A stretch of 17,542 nt of DNA from Lysobacteraceae bacterium UBA6001 (GTDB lineage Bacteria > Pseudomonadota > Gammaproteobacteria > Xanthomonadales > Xanthomonadaceae), in NCBI GenBank assembly GCA_002429615.1, contig DJAN01000134.1, positions 1-17,542 on the forward strand. Reading direction: 5' to 3'. The stretch's first letter is position 1. Each line of letters begins with the position of its first letter. The notes below the pieces were generated by a model, which searched no databases, had not been told where the DNA came from, and worked only from the letters and a program-made list of their open reading frames with translations. The translations under genes and the position numbers were made by a program. This document shows positions 6,737 to 14,403 of the stretch, piece by piece.

Positions 6737-6753
6737 TGTCCCAGGGGTAACGA

Positions 6754-6788
6754 CAGAAGGCCCGCGCGATGCGGGCCTTCTGCTTTCC
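6754..6788 (+). terminator. Rho-independent-like terminator, convergent junction
   Basis: A 12-bp perfect stem, CAGAAGGCCCGC (6754-6765) and its complement (6771-6782), closes on a GCGAT loop and is followed by CTTTCC. It lies 17 bases after the thioredoxin-like gene and 24 bases beyond the convergent MarR stop, so it can serve both strands. The downstream T run is short on the plus strand and weak on the minus strand. Confidence 0.8.
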
Positions 6789-6806
6789 GGTCACGGCATC
6801 AGGCGT

Positions 6807-7316
6807 TCAGCGCAGCGGCGCCGCGCCACCCTGCATGCTTTCCAGCCCGACGTCGGCCAGCTTGTCGATCAGCCGGTCCAGCGTCGCGCGTTCTTCCTCG
6901 GTCAGCGGCGCCAGCAGCCGGCGTTCGCAGTCGATCACCATCGGCGCGATGATCTCGTAGGCCTCGAAACCGGATTCGGATAGCGCCAGCACCGAACGCC
7001 GACGGTCGTCGCCGTGCATCTCGCGCTTGATGAAGCCGCGCTCCAGCAAGCGTGCCACCGCGCGGCTCACCGCCACCTTGTCCATCGCCGTGCGGTCGGA
7101 GACCTCGCTGGCCGACGAGCCCGGATACAGCGCCAGCACGGTCATCACCCGCCATTCGGGGATCACCAGGCCGTAACGGTCGCCATAGACCCTGGCGATG
7201 TTCCCGCTCACGCGGTTGGACAGCACGCTCAGCCGGTAGGGCAGGAACTGCTCCAGGTCCAGCAATGCGCGATTGGGTCGCTGGCCCCCGCCAGCGGGTA
7301 TTTCCGGTGGGCTCAT
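6807..7316 (-). CDS. MarR-family transcriptional regulator, divergent from hppD-hmgA
   Basis: A 169-residue dimeric winged-helix regulator. The DNA-binding domain spans about 52-112: PEWRVMTVLALYPGSSASEVSDRTAMDKVAVSRAVARLLERGFI contains the helix-turn-helix, with the recognition helix near 77-92, and the wing carries the MarR signature D-D-R-R-R (103-107). The outer helices form the dimer interface. The ATG at 7316 has AAGGTG upstream. It is transcribed away from hppD across a 133-bp gap with a dyad inside the hppD promoter, so it very likely controls tyrosine/homogentisate catabolism and its own expression. The effector may be a pathway aromatic acid. This is inferred from position and family. 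Confidence 0.92.
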   Translation of the reverse strand: MSPPEIPAGGGQRPNRALLDLEQFLPYRLSVLSNRVSGNIARVYGDRYGLVIPEWRVMTVLALYPGSSASEVSDRTAMDKVAVSRAVARLLERGFIKREMHGDDRRRSVLALSESGFEAYEIIAPMVIDCERRLLAPLTEEERATLDRLIDKLADVGLESMQGGAAPLR

Positions 7317-7329
7317 GTTGCAGTGCACC

Positions 7330-7358
7330 TTGATGGTTGTTACAGGTGAAACTATAAG
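7330..7358 (+). promoter_or_regulatory. Sigma70-type promoter of hppD-hmgA
   Basis: TTGATG (7330-7335) and TATAAG (7353-7358) are separated by exactly 17 bases and differ from the consensus boxes at two positions and one position respectively. Transcription would start near 7365, leaving a leader of about 85 bases before the hppD ATG. This is the clearest promoter in the window. Confidence 0.7.
7339..7352. promoter_or_regulatory. Candidate MarR operator in the promoter spacer
   Basis: GTTACAGGTGAAAC is an imperfect dyad (GTT-CA--TG-AAC) lying wholly between the -35 and -10 boxes. A wider dyad, CACCT (7326-7330) with AGGTG (7344-7348), overlaps it and the -35 box. A protein bound here would block polymerase, the usual way MarR repressors act. 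The same DNA is only 23-36 bp upstream of the MarR start codon, so autoregulation is likely. Confidence 0.5.
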
Positions 7359-7449
7359 GGATGCTAGCTCGTCCCGCCCATTCTCGCGGGTCTTCAATCC
7401 GCCCGCACCTGTTCCGATGCGGCGGGGTCGTCCAAGCCGGAGGTACGCC

Positions 7450-8562
7450 ATGAACGCCCAAGTCCAATCCTCGTCCGCACCCAACCTGGGCATGCAGGTC
7501 ACCACGTTCGAGAACCCGATGGGCATCGACGGCTTCGAGTTCGTCGAGTTCGCCGCCCCGGCCGGCAGCGGTGTCGACCTGCACGAGTACTTCCGCAAGA
7601 TGGGCTTCACCGCGGTGATGAAGCACAAGTCGCGGCCGATCACGCTGTACCGCCAGGGCGGGGTGAACTTCCTGGTCAACGAGGACCCGGACTCGTTCGC
7701 CGCCGACTTCGCTGCCCAGCATGGCCCCTGCGCCTGCGGCTTCGCCATCCGTTTCCGCAAGCCCGCCGGCGAAGTGTACGAGGGTGTGCTCGCCAATGGG
7801 GGCACGGCCATCGACCACAAGCCGGACAGCCGGGCGGTCGACGCGCCGGTGGTCAAGGGCATCGGCGACTGCATGCTGTACCTGGTGGACCGCTATGGCG
7901 ATGCCGGCAGCATCTACGAGGGCGACTTCGAGCCGATCGCCGGCGTGGACCAGGATCCGAAGGGCTTCGGCCTGACCTTCATCGACCACCTCACGCACAA
8001 CCTGTATTTCGGCAACATGCAGCAGTGGTCGGACTACTACGAGCGGCTGTTCAACTTCCGCGAGATCCGCTACTTCGACATCAAGGGCGCCAAGACCGGC
8101 CTGGTGTCCAAGGCGATGACCGCGCCGGACGGCATCGTGCGCATCCCGCTCAACGAGTCCTCCGACCCGAAGAGCCAGATCAACGAATACCTCGACGCCT
8201 ACAAGGGTGAGGGCATCCAGCACATCGCCTGCTTCACCGACAACATCTACGACACCGTCGAGGCGATGCGCGCGCAGGGGGTGACGTTCCTGGATACGCC
8301 GGATACCTATTTCGACGTGGTCGATCTGCGCATCCCGGACAACGGCGAGGACGTGCCGCGCCTGCGCCGCAACAAGATCCTCATCGACGCCGACCCGGAA
8401 ACTAAGCAGCGCAAGCTGCTGCAGATCTTCACCGAGAACTGCATCGGGCCGATCTTCTTCGAGATCATCCAGCGCAAGGGCAATGAAGGCTTCGGCGAAG
8501 GCAACTTCCAGGCGCTGTTCGAGTCGATCGAGCGCGACCAGATGAAGCGCGGCGTGCTGTAA
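7450..8562 (+). CDS. hppD: 4-hydroxyphenylpyruvate dioxygenase
   Basis: Non-haem Fe(II) enzyme of the vicinal-oxygen-chelate fold that turns 4-hydroxyphenylpyruvate plus O2 into homogentisate, the second step of tyrosine breakdown. The 370-residue protein has the expected iron triad: His180 in FIDHLTHN, His258 in [11 protein letters not shown] and Glu338 in [13 protein letters not shown], with spacings close to those of the Pseudomonas enzyme. The C-terminal [17 protein letters not shown] helix that gates the active site is intact. The ATG at 7450 has GGAGG upstream; the frame is open further upstream without homology. First gene of an operon with hmgA, 35 bases apart, under the promoter at 7330-7358. 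Confidence 0.97.
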   Translation: MNAQVQSSSAPNLGMQVTTFENPMGIDGFEFVEFAAPAGSGVDLHEYFRKMGFTAVMKHKSRPITLYRQGGVNFLVNEDPDSFAADFAAQHGPCACGFAIRFRKPAGEVYEGVLANGGTAIDHKPDSRAVDAPVVKGIGDCMLYLVDRYGDAGSIYEGDFEPIAGVDQDPKGFGLTFIDHLTHNLYFGNMQQWSDYYERLFNFREIRYFDIKGAKTGLVSKAMTAPDGIVRIPLNESSDPKSQINEYLDAYKGEGIQHIACFTDNIYDTVEAMRAQGVTFLDTPDTYFDVVDLRIPDNGEDVPRLRRNKILIDADPETKQRKLLQIFTENCIGPIFFEIIQRKGNEGFGEGNFQALFESIERDQMKRGVL

Positions 8563-8597
8563 TCGCCGCCCACGTCCCGCCGCCGAGGAATGCCGCC

Positions 8598-9902
8598 ATG
8601 ACCACGCTCGACCTGACCCGCGGTTACCAGTCCGGCTTCGGCAACGAGTTTGCCACCGAAGCGGTGCCGGGCGCGCTGCCGGTGGGGCAGAACTCGCCGC
8701 AGCGCGTGGCGCACGGGTTGTATGCCGAGCAGTTGTCCGGCACCGCGTTCACCGCGCCGCGCGGGCAGAACCGCCGCAGCTGGTTGTACCGGCTGCGCCC
8801 GGCGGTGATGCACGGCCATTTCAGCGCGTATGCGCAGCCGCGCCTGCATAACGATTTCGAGCAGGGCGCGGTGTCGCCGGACCAGCTGCGCTGGAGTCCG
8901 TTGCCGTTGCCGCAAACCAGGACGGACTTCGTCGACGGGCTGTACACGATGTGCGGCAATGGCAGTGCCGCCGCGCACGCGGGCGTCGGCATCCACCTGT
9001 ATGCCGCCAATGCCGACATGCAGGGGCGTTACTTCTATGACGCCGATGGCGAGCTGCTGATCGTGCCGCAGCTGGGCCGGTTGCGCCTGCTGACCGAGCT
9101 GGGCGTGATCGATATCGAGCCGCAGCAGATCGCGGTGATCCCGCGTGGCGTGCGCTTCCGGGTGGAACTGCCCGATGGCGAGGCGCGCGGTTATGTGTGC
9201 GAGAACTTCGGTGGCCTGATGCGGCTGCCGGATCTCGGCCCGATCGGTGCGAACGGCCTGGCCAACCCGCGCGACTTCCAGACCCCGAACGCGGCATGGG
9301 AGGACGTGGAGGGCGCGTTCGAACTGATCGCCAAGTTCCAGGGCCAGCTGTGGCGCGCGGATATTGGGCACTCGCCGCTGGACGTGGTGGCGTGGCACGG
9401 CAACTACGCGCCGTACCGCTACGACCTGCGCCATTTCAACGTGATCGGCTCGATCAGCTTCGATCATCCGGACCCGAGCATCTTTACCGTGCTGACCGCG
9501 CCGAGCGAAGTGCCGGGCACGGCGAACATGGATTTCGCGATCTTCCCGCCGCGCTGGCTGGTGGCGCAGCACACGTTCCGACCGCCGTGGTTCCATCGCA
9601 ATGTGGCCAGCGAGTTCATGGGGCTGGTGCATGGGGTGTATGACGCGAAGGCGGAGGGTTTCGCGCCGGGCGGGGCATCGCTGCATAACTGCATGAGCGG
9701 GCATGGGCCGGACGCGGCGACGTTCGAGAAGGCGTCGGCGGCGGATCTGTCCAAGCCGGATGTGATCGCCGGGACGATGGCTTTCATGTTTGAAACCCGT
9801 GGCGTGCTGCGGCCCACCGCGCAGGCGATGGAGGCCGCGCATCGGCAGCGCGATTACCAGCAGTGCTGGGCGGGGTTGAAGAAGCAGTTTGTCGCGCCTT
9901 GA
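8598..9902 (+). CDS. hmgA: Homogentisate 1,2-dioxygenase
   Basis: Cupin-fold Fe(II) enzyme that opens the ring of homogentisate to maleylacetoacetate. At 434 residues it has the full family length. The iron ligands are His333 and Glu339 in [10 protein letters not shown] and His369 in [11 protein letters not shown], two residues offset from human HGD (335, 341, 371). The N-terminus [13 protein letters not shown] is diagnostic. The ATG at 8598 has GAGGA upstream. Loss of this enzyme causes pyomelanin build-up in many bacteria. The next two pathway genes (maleylacetoacetate isomerase, fumarylacetoacetase) are not downstream here; a REP-like element and an unrelated lipoprotein follow. Confidence 0.98.
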   Translation: MTTLDLTRGYQSGFGNEFATEAVPGALPVGQNSPQRVAHGLYAEQLSGTAFTAPRGQNRRSWLYRLRPAVMHGHFSAYAQPRLHNDFEQGAVSPDQLRWSPLPLPQTRTDFVDGLYTMCGNGSAAAHAGVGIHLYAANADMQGRYFYDADGELLIVPQLGRLRLLTELGVIDIEPQQIAVIPRGVRFRVELPDGEARGYVCENFGGLMRLPDLGPIGANGLANPRDFQTPNAAWEDVEGAFELIAKFQGQLWRADIGHSPLDVVAWHGNYAPYRYDLRHFNVIGSISFDHPDPSIFTVLTAPSEVPGTANMDFAIFPPRWLVAQHTFRPPWFHRNVASEFMGLVHGVYDAKAEGFAPGGASLHNCMSGHGPDAATFEKASAADLSKPDVIAGTMAFMFETRGVLRPTAQAMEAAHRQRDYQQCWAGLKKQFVAP

Positions 9903-9965
9903 TTGATGGGTGATTGTTGGGGGGCTTGAGTCCCGACTTGTGGCGTCGCGAACTGGCGGATGGCA

Positions 9966-9989
9966 GTCGCGGCTGAAGCCGCTCCTACA
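9966..9989. repeat. REP-like intergenic palindromic repeat
   Basis: A 24-bp unit containing the hairpin GCGGCT-GA-AGCCGC (9969-9982) followed by TCCTACA, in the 143-bp gap between hmgA and the lipoprotein gene. Its 3' 17 bases recur exactly at 13-29 inside the E2 gene. The unit looks like the GTAGGAGCGGCTTCAGCCGC-type repeats scattered through Xanthomonadaceae and Pseudomonas genomes. Such repeats can shield mRNA 3' ends, and may do so here for hmgA. No other terminator is visible after hmgA. Confidence 0.75.
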
Positions 9990-10045
9990 TGGTGTTCACA
10001 GGGGCGGCGGTTAGCCTGTGCGCATCAATCGTGCCGGGGAAGCCG

Positions 10046-10705
10046 ATGAAATACCCCCTTTCCAGCCTGTTTCTTTGCCTGCCGCTGCTCGCCGCATGCC
10101 AGCGCACGCCCGAACCCGTCGCATCGAAGCAGGACCAGGCCGCCGCGCAGGCCGATGCCACCAAGCCCGGCGTCGATCAGCCGGCCACCGATGTACCGCC
10201 CGCCACCGCACCGCCCGGCACGCTGCCGCCGCGCCTGCAGCAGGGCGGCCAGGTGCTCGCGCGCTGGGACGGCTACGGCGATGTGCGCTTCGGCATGAGT
10301 GCCGACCAGGTCCGCGAAGCCTGGGGCGGCCAGCTTGAAGGCACGCCCGATGCGGCCAACGGCCCCGACGGCTGCTACTACCTGCGTCCCAAGTGGGCGG
10401 TCCAGGACCGCAGCTTCGGCTTCATGATGGAAGGCGCCAAGCTGGTGCGCTACGACAGCGACAACCCCAAGGAACTCGCGCCCGGCGGCGGTCGCGCCGG
10501 CATGCCCGAAGCCGACATCACCACGCTGTATGCGGGCCATGTCGAGACCCAGCCCCACAAGTACGAAGCCGGCGCGCACACCCTGCGGGTCACCCAGCAA
10601 GGCCAGGCCGGCGTGCTCGTGTTCGACACCGATGCCAGCGGCACGGTCACGCGCTGGCGGGTCGGGCTTGCGCCACAGGTCGACTACGTCGAGGGATGCG
10701 GCTGA
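10046..10705 (+). CDS. Lipoprotein of unknown function with two conserved-looking cysteines
   Basis: A 219-residue exported protein. The lipobox Leu15-Ala-Ala-Cys18 ends a typical signal peptide. Residues 20-68 are a disordered Ala/Pro/Gln-rich tether. The folded domain (about 70-219) begins GYGDVRFGMSADQVREAWGG, like the small helix-strand repeats of stress-type lipoproteins (RxGMs-x-x-V), and holds GCYYLRPKW (Cys110) and the terminal VEGCG (Cys218), which may form a disulfide. I recall similar xanthomonad proteins labelled lectin, but I see no motif that would prove it, so I give no function. The ATG at 10046 has GGGGA upstream; an upstream in-frame ATG at 9989 lies at the REP edge and spoils the signal peptide. 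Confidence 0.85.
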   Translation: MKYPLSSLFLCLPLLAACQRTPEPVASKQDQAAAQADATKPGVDQPATDVPPATAPPGTLPPRLQQGGQVLARWDGYGDVRFGMSADQVREAWGGQLEGTPDAANGPDGCYYLRPKWAVQDRSFGFMMEGAKLVRYDSDNPKELAPGGGRAGMPEADITTLYAGHVETQPHKYEAGAHTLRVTQQGQAGVLVFDTDASGTVTRWRVGLAPQVDYVEGCG

Positions 10706-10773
10706 CGCCGGCCGGCGCTGGCACCGTGCCGGGCTTGGGGTGACAATCGCCGCATCCACCGGGAGGCCGGCTC

Positions 10774-11736
10774 ATGCATAGCGCCACGCTAGCGGCGACA
10801 GGGACATTCCTGCTGGGCGTGCTGTTGCTGGCGCTCGGCGGCGACTCCATCGTCAAGGCCGCCTCCGGGCTCGCCCAGCGCTTCGGGGCCTCGCCGTTCC
10901 TGGCCGGGCTGTTGCTGGTCGCTTTCGGTACCTCGCTGCCGGAACTGGCGGTCAATGCCCGCGCGTTCGCTGCCGGGCTGGAAGAACTCGCGCTCGGCAA
11001 CGCCGTGGGCAGCAACATCGCCAACATGGGCCTGACCTTGGGCGTGGCCGCGATGGTCGCGCCGCTGGCGGTGCGCATGCGGCTGCTCGCCCCGCTGCTG
11101 GTGCTGCTGCTGGCGGCCACCATCGCGCTGATCGGCTTCGGCCTCGACGGCACGCTGGACCGCTTCGAAGGCGTGCTGCTGCTGGGGGTGTTCGTGGTGC
11201 TGCTGGCACTGCTGCCGGCGCGCGCGCGGCGCGAGTCGCCGGCGGTACGCGAGACGGTGGAGGCATTCGCCGCCACGCGCACCGAGTTGAAACTCAACCT
11301 GTTGCGGCTGGTCATCGCCCTGCTGCTGCTCTATGTCGGTGCGGGGCTGGTGGTGAAGCCAGCACCGCAGCTGGGTCTCGCACTCGGCTTGTCGCCGCTG
11401 CTGGTTGGCCTGTTGCCGGTGGCAATCGCCACCGCGGTGCCGGAGATGGTCGCCGCGGTGGTCGCCGCACGCCGTGGCCAAGGGGACATGGTGGTCGGTC
11501 ACGTCATCGGCTCCAGCCTGTTCAACATGCTGGTGATCGTCGGCGGCATGGCCGCCTGGCGGCCGCTGGCGTTGCCGGCGTCGTTCGTGCGCCTGGAGCT
11601 GCCCGCCGCGATCGCCTTCGCGCTGGTGCTCTACCCGATGCTGCGCGGCGACCTGCGCATCAGCCGCATCGAAGGCGCGATCCTGTTCGGCGCGTTCTGT
11701 GGCTGGATCGTGCTGGAGCTACTGCTGATCGGATGA
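10774..11736 (+). CDS. YrbG-like calcium/sodium (cation/H+) antiporter, CaCA superfamily
   Basis: A 320-residue inner-membrane antiporter with about ten hydrophobic segments in two inverted halves, the standard length for bacterial members. The first alpha-repeat is canonical: FGTSLPELAV (Thr53, Glu57) and GNAVGSNIANM (Asn76, Ser80, Asn81). The second is altered: IATAVPEMV (Glu224 kept) and GHVIGSSLFNM, with His243 and Ser248 where Asn and Asn/Asp are usual. These residues line the ion sites in known structures, so ion choice may differ from a classical Na+/Ca2+ exchanger. The ATG at 10774 has GGGAGG 7 bases upstream. The 3' end overlaps the convergent mrpG stop by 18 bp. Confidence 0.92.
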   Translation: MHSATLAATGTFLLGVLLLALGGDSIVKAASGLAQRFGASPFLAGLLLVAFGTSLPELAVNARAFAAGLEELALGNAVGSNIANMGLTLGVAAMVAPLAVRMRLLAPLLVLLLAATIALIGFGLDGTLDRFEGVLLLGVFVVLLALLPARARRESPAVRETVEAFAATRTELKLNLLRLVIALLLLYVGAGLVVKPAPQLGLALGLSPLLVGLLPVAIATAVPEMVAAVVAARRGQGDMVVGHVIGSSLFNMLVIVGGMAAWRPLALPASFVRLELPAAIAFALVLYPMLRGDLRISRIEGAILFGAFCGWIVLELLLIG

Positions 11737-12072
11737 GCCGTCGTCCGGCTGGTCGGCCGACGGCATCGGCGGGCGCTCGCCCAGCTTCAGGGCCAGCGCG
11801 GTGCGCGCCATCATGTACGCGCTGATCGGCGCGGTGATGAACAGGAACGCGGTGATCAACAGCTCGCGCGGCTGCGGATCCTCGCCCAGCAGCAGGTGGT
11901 AGCCCACCGACGCCAGCAGCACGCAACCCACGCCCAGCGTGCTGGCCTTGGTGGGCGCATGCAGGCGCTTGAAGAAGTCCGACAGCTTCACCAGGCCGAA
12001 CGCACCGACCAGGATGAAGAAGGTGCCGACGATCAGCAGCGCGCCGAGCGCGTATTCGATCAGCGCGATCAT
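11719..12072 (-). CDS. mrpG: Mrp/Pha cation/proton antiporter subunit G
   Basis: A 117-residue membrane subunit with three hydrophobic segments and the family core FGLVKLSDFFKRLHAPTKASTLGVGCVLLAS. It is part of the multisubunit Na+(K+)/H+ antiporter in the inner membrane, where the small C, E, F and G subunits complete the complex around the A and D channel proteins. The ATG at 12072 overlaps the mrpF stop (ATGA), so translation is coupled. Last gene of the operon; its TAG stop lies inside the 3' end of the convergent antiporter gene, leaving no room for an intergenic terminator. Confidence 0.93.
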   Translation of the reverse strand: MIALIEYALGALLIVGTFFILVGAFGLVKLSDFFKRLHAPTKASTLGVGCVLLASVGYHLLLGEDPQPRELLITAFLFITAPISAYMMARTALALKLGERPPMPSADQPDDGSSDQQ

Positions 12073-12353
12073 TCGACGATATCCCGGCGCAGTACATATT
12101 TGCTCAGCACCACCGTGCTGCCGAAGCCGAGCATGGCGATGACCAGCGCCGCCTCGAAGTAGATCGGCGAATCCAGGTGCATGCCGAACAGCATCAGCTC
12201 GGCGATCGCGGTGACCGACAGCGTGTCCAGCGCCAGGATGCGGTCGGGCAGGGTCGGGCCGCGCAGCAGCCGCCACAGCGCCATCATCATCGCCAGCCCG
12301 ACGATGTGCATGCACACCACGATCGTGGTTTCCATGAAGATATGGCCGGTCAC
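12069..12353 (-). CDS. mrpF: Mrp/Pha cation/proton antiporter subunit F
   Basis: A 94-residue subunit with three membrane segments and the family sequence RLLRGPTLPDRILALDTLSVTAIAELML. The start is taken as GTG at 12353, which overlaps the mrpE stop (GTGA) and has GGAGA 8 bases upstream. The ATG six codons later (12335) has no ribosome site but would give a more standard N-terminus. MrpF is required for antiport activity in other species. Confidence 0.92.
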   Translation of the reverse strand: MTGHIFMETTIVVCMHIVGLAMMMALWRLLRGPTLPDRILALDTLSVTAIAELMLFGMHLDSPIYFEAALVIAMLGFGSTVVLSKYVLRRDIVE

Positions 12354-12862
12354 GGGAAGATCTCCATCAGCGGCTTCTCATAACGATGCTTGATCTCGGC
12401 GATCAGCGCCTCCGGATCATCCAGGTGCAGCACGTGCACCAGCAGATGACGGCGATCATCCGACAGCTCCGCCGATACCGTGCCCGGCGTCAGCGTGATC
12501 ATGCTGGTCAACGCGGCGATGCCGTGGATGTTGGCCATGTCCAGCGGCACCCAGATGAAGCCGGGGTGGATGTCGGCCTCGCGGCCCAGCACCTGCGCGG
12601 CCACGCGGATGTTGGAGCGCACGATGTCCCAGAACGCGACCAGCAGCATCCTCGGAATCGGCCGCAGCGAACCGATGCGCGCGAACTCGCGGTCCAGCCG
12701 CGCGGCGAACGGCGGCACCACGGTGGCCATCAGCAGCCCCATCACCGCCGCGCCGAAGCCGAGGCTGTCGGTGAGCATCAACCAGAACGCGAAGATCGTC
12801 GCGCTCAGCGGCAACGAGGGATACAGGCGACGCCAGCGCGGTCGGGAAGGGGGCTTGGTCAT
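12350..12862 (-). CDS. mrpE: Mrp/Pha cation/proton antiporter subunit E
   Basis: A 170-residue subunit with an N-terminal membrane part (SLPLSATIFAFWLMLTD, GAAVMGLLMATVV, MLLVAFWDIVRSNIRVAAQVL) and a cytoplasmic domain carrying the family signature SMITLTPGTVSAEL...LLVHVLHLDD. The ATG at 12862 overlaps the mrpD stop (ATGA). The reading frame extends further upstream within mrpD but has no homology there. Confidence 0.93.
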   Translation of the reverse strand: MTKPPSRPRWRRLYPSLPLSATIFAFWLMLTDSLGFGAAVMGLLMATVVPPFAARLDREFARIGSLRPIPRMLLVAFWDIVRSNIRVAAQVLGREADIHPGFIWVPLDMANIHGIAALTSMITLTPGTVSAELSDDRRHLLVHVLHLDDPEALIAEIKHRYEKPLMEIFP

Positions 12863-14403
12863 GGCTGCCTCAACACCGGATGCGTATCGCGCAGGACCTG
12901 CAGGTAATCGTCCGCCTGCCGCAGCTGCCGCGCCATGGCGTCGGTATGCCGCATCAACGGGCCGGCGGCCACCGTCATCGCCACCAGGTAGCCGAGCAGC
13001 AGCACCGTGGCGATGGTCTCTGGCGGCCGCAGGCGCGCGCGCCGTGGCGTCGGCGCGGGCGGCGCGCCGGTGTCGGTGTCGGGTACGCGCCAGAACAGGC
13101 GGATGCCGGCGCGGGTCAGGCCGATCACCACCAGCAGGCTGCCGCCCAGTACCGCGCTCCATACCAGCGCGACCTGCGCGTCCGGCACGTGCGCCAGCAG
13201 CGCCAGCTTGGCCAGGAACCCGGACAGCGGCGGCAGCCCGGCCACCGCCACCGCGGCGATGAAGTACAACGTGCCGGGCACCGCGCGGCCGGGAAGCGGC
13301 GCGACGATGGCCTTGCGATCGCTAGCGTCGCCGCGACGGCGGCGCACCAGGTCGGCGATCATGAACAGTGCGGCGGCCGCGAACGTGCTGTGCGGCAGGT
13401 AATACAGGCCGGCGGCGATCGCGCCCTGGTCACCGAGCGAGAACGCGATGAACAGCGTCGCGGCCGAGAACACCACCAGATACGCGACCAGCACGCGCAG
13501 CCGGGTCGCCGCCATCACCCCGAAGGCGGACAGCACCAGCGTGGCCACGCCGGTCCACAGCAGCGCGGTGTGGCCGAAGCCCTGCAGCGCGCCGGCGCCG
13601 GGCCCGAACCACATCAGGCTCACCCGCAGTACCGCGTACAGGCCCACCTTGGTCATCACCGCGAACAGCGCGGCCACCGCCGCGGGCGCGCGCGAATAGG
13701 CTTCCGGCAGCCACAGATACAGCGGCAGCAGTGCCGCCTTGCTGCAGAACACCAGCAGCAGCAGGCCCAGCGCGGCGCGGGCCAGCGGCAGCTCGGTGGG
13801 CGGCAGCTGGGCAATGCGCTGCGACAGCTCGGCCATGTTGAGCGAACCCAGCAGGGCGTACAGCAGGCCGAGCGCGATCAGGAACAGCGTGGACGCGGTG
13901 ACGTTGAAGACCACGTAATGCAGGCCCACGCGCATCCGCAGGCCACGCCCGCCACTGACCAGCAGGCCGTAGGAGGCGATCAGCATCACCTCGAAGAACA
14001 CGAACAGGTTGAAGATGTCGCCGGTGAGGAAGGCGCCGTTGAGGCCCATCAGCTGGAACTGGAACAGCGCATGGAAGTGCGGCGCGCGCCGGTCCCAGCC
14101 GGCGCAGGCATGCAGCAGGCAGGCCACCGCCAGGCACAGGGTGGTCAGCAGCATCCATGCTGACAGGCGGTCGGCGACCAGCGCGATGCCCAGGCGTGAC
14201 GGCCAGTCACCCAGCAGGTAGACCAGGATGTGTCCGCCCGCGGTGGCCTCGACCAGCGCCAGCACCGCGATCGCCAGCAGGCCCACGCTGGCCCAGGCGA
14301 CGCCGCGCTGCACGCGCGAGCCGAAGCGGCGGTGTTCGACGAACAGCGAGGCGATGGCGCCCAGCAGCGGGATCAGGATCGGCAGGACCGGCAGGTGGTT
14401 CAA
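12859..14403 (-). CDS. mrpD: Mrp/Pha cation/proton antiporter subunit D
   Basis: A 514-residue, about 14-helix channel subunit of the NuoL/M/N family. It shows FFEVMLIASYGLL with the conserved Glu of helix 5, and KAALLPLYLWLPEAYSRAPAAVAALFAVMTKVGLYAVLR with the conserved lysines of the proton pathway. The start is TTG at 14403: it overlaps the mrpC stop (TTGA), has a near-perfect GGGGAGGA 6 bases upstream, and no ATG lies nearby. Together with MrpA it is thought to carry ion and proton movement. Confidence 0.95.
   Translation of the reverse strand: MNHLPVLPILIPLLGAIASLFVEHRRFGSRVQRGVAWASVGLLAIAVLALVEATAGGHILVYLLGDWPSRLGIALVADRLSAWMLLTTLCLAVACLLHACAGWDRRAPHFHALFQFQLMGLNGAFLTGDIFNLFVFFEVMLIASYGLLVSGGRGLRMRVGLHYVVFNVTASTLFLIALGLLYALLGSLNMAELSQRIAQLPPTELPLARAALGLLLLVFCSKAALLPLYLWLPEAYSRAPAAVAALFAVMTKVGLYAVLRVSLMWFGPGAGALQGFGHTALLWTGVATLVLSAFGVMAATRLRVLVAYLVVFSAATLFIAFSLGDQGAIAAGLYYLPHSTFAAAALFMIADLVRRRRGDASDRKAIVAPLPGRAVPGTLYFIAAVAVAGLPPLSGFLAKLALLAHVPDAQVALVWSAVLGGSLLVVIGLTRAGIRLFWRVPDTDTGAPPAPTPRRARLRPPETIATVLLLGYLVAMTVAAGPLMRHTDAMARQLRQADDYLQVLRDTHPVLRQP

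Noticed and set aside
6799..8223. Long minus-strand frame across hppD and the MarR gene
   Set aside because: It is the antisense shadow of hppD joined to an out-of-frame reading of the MarR gene. The recognisable regulator is in another frame, starting at 7316.
8307..9842. 511-codon minus-strand frame opposite hmgA
   Set aside because: Antisense shadow of a clear homogentisate dioxygenase; no ribosome site or family match.
12880..14163. 427-codon plus-strand frame opposite mrpD
   Set aside because: Gln/His/Arg-rich shadow of a conserved membrane protein gene.
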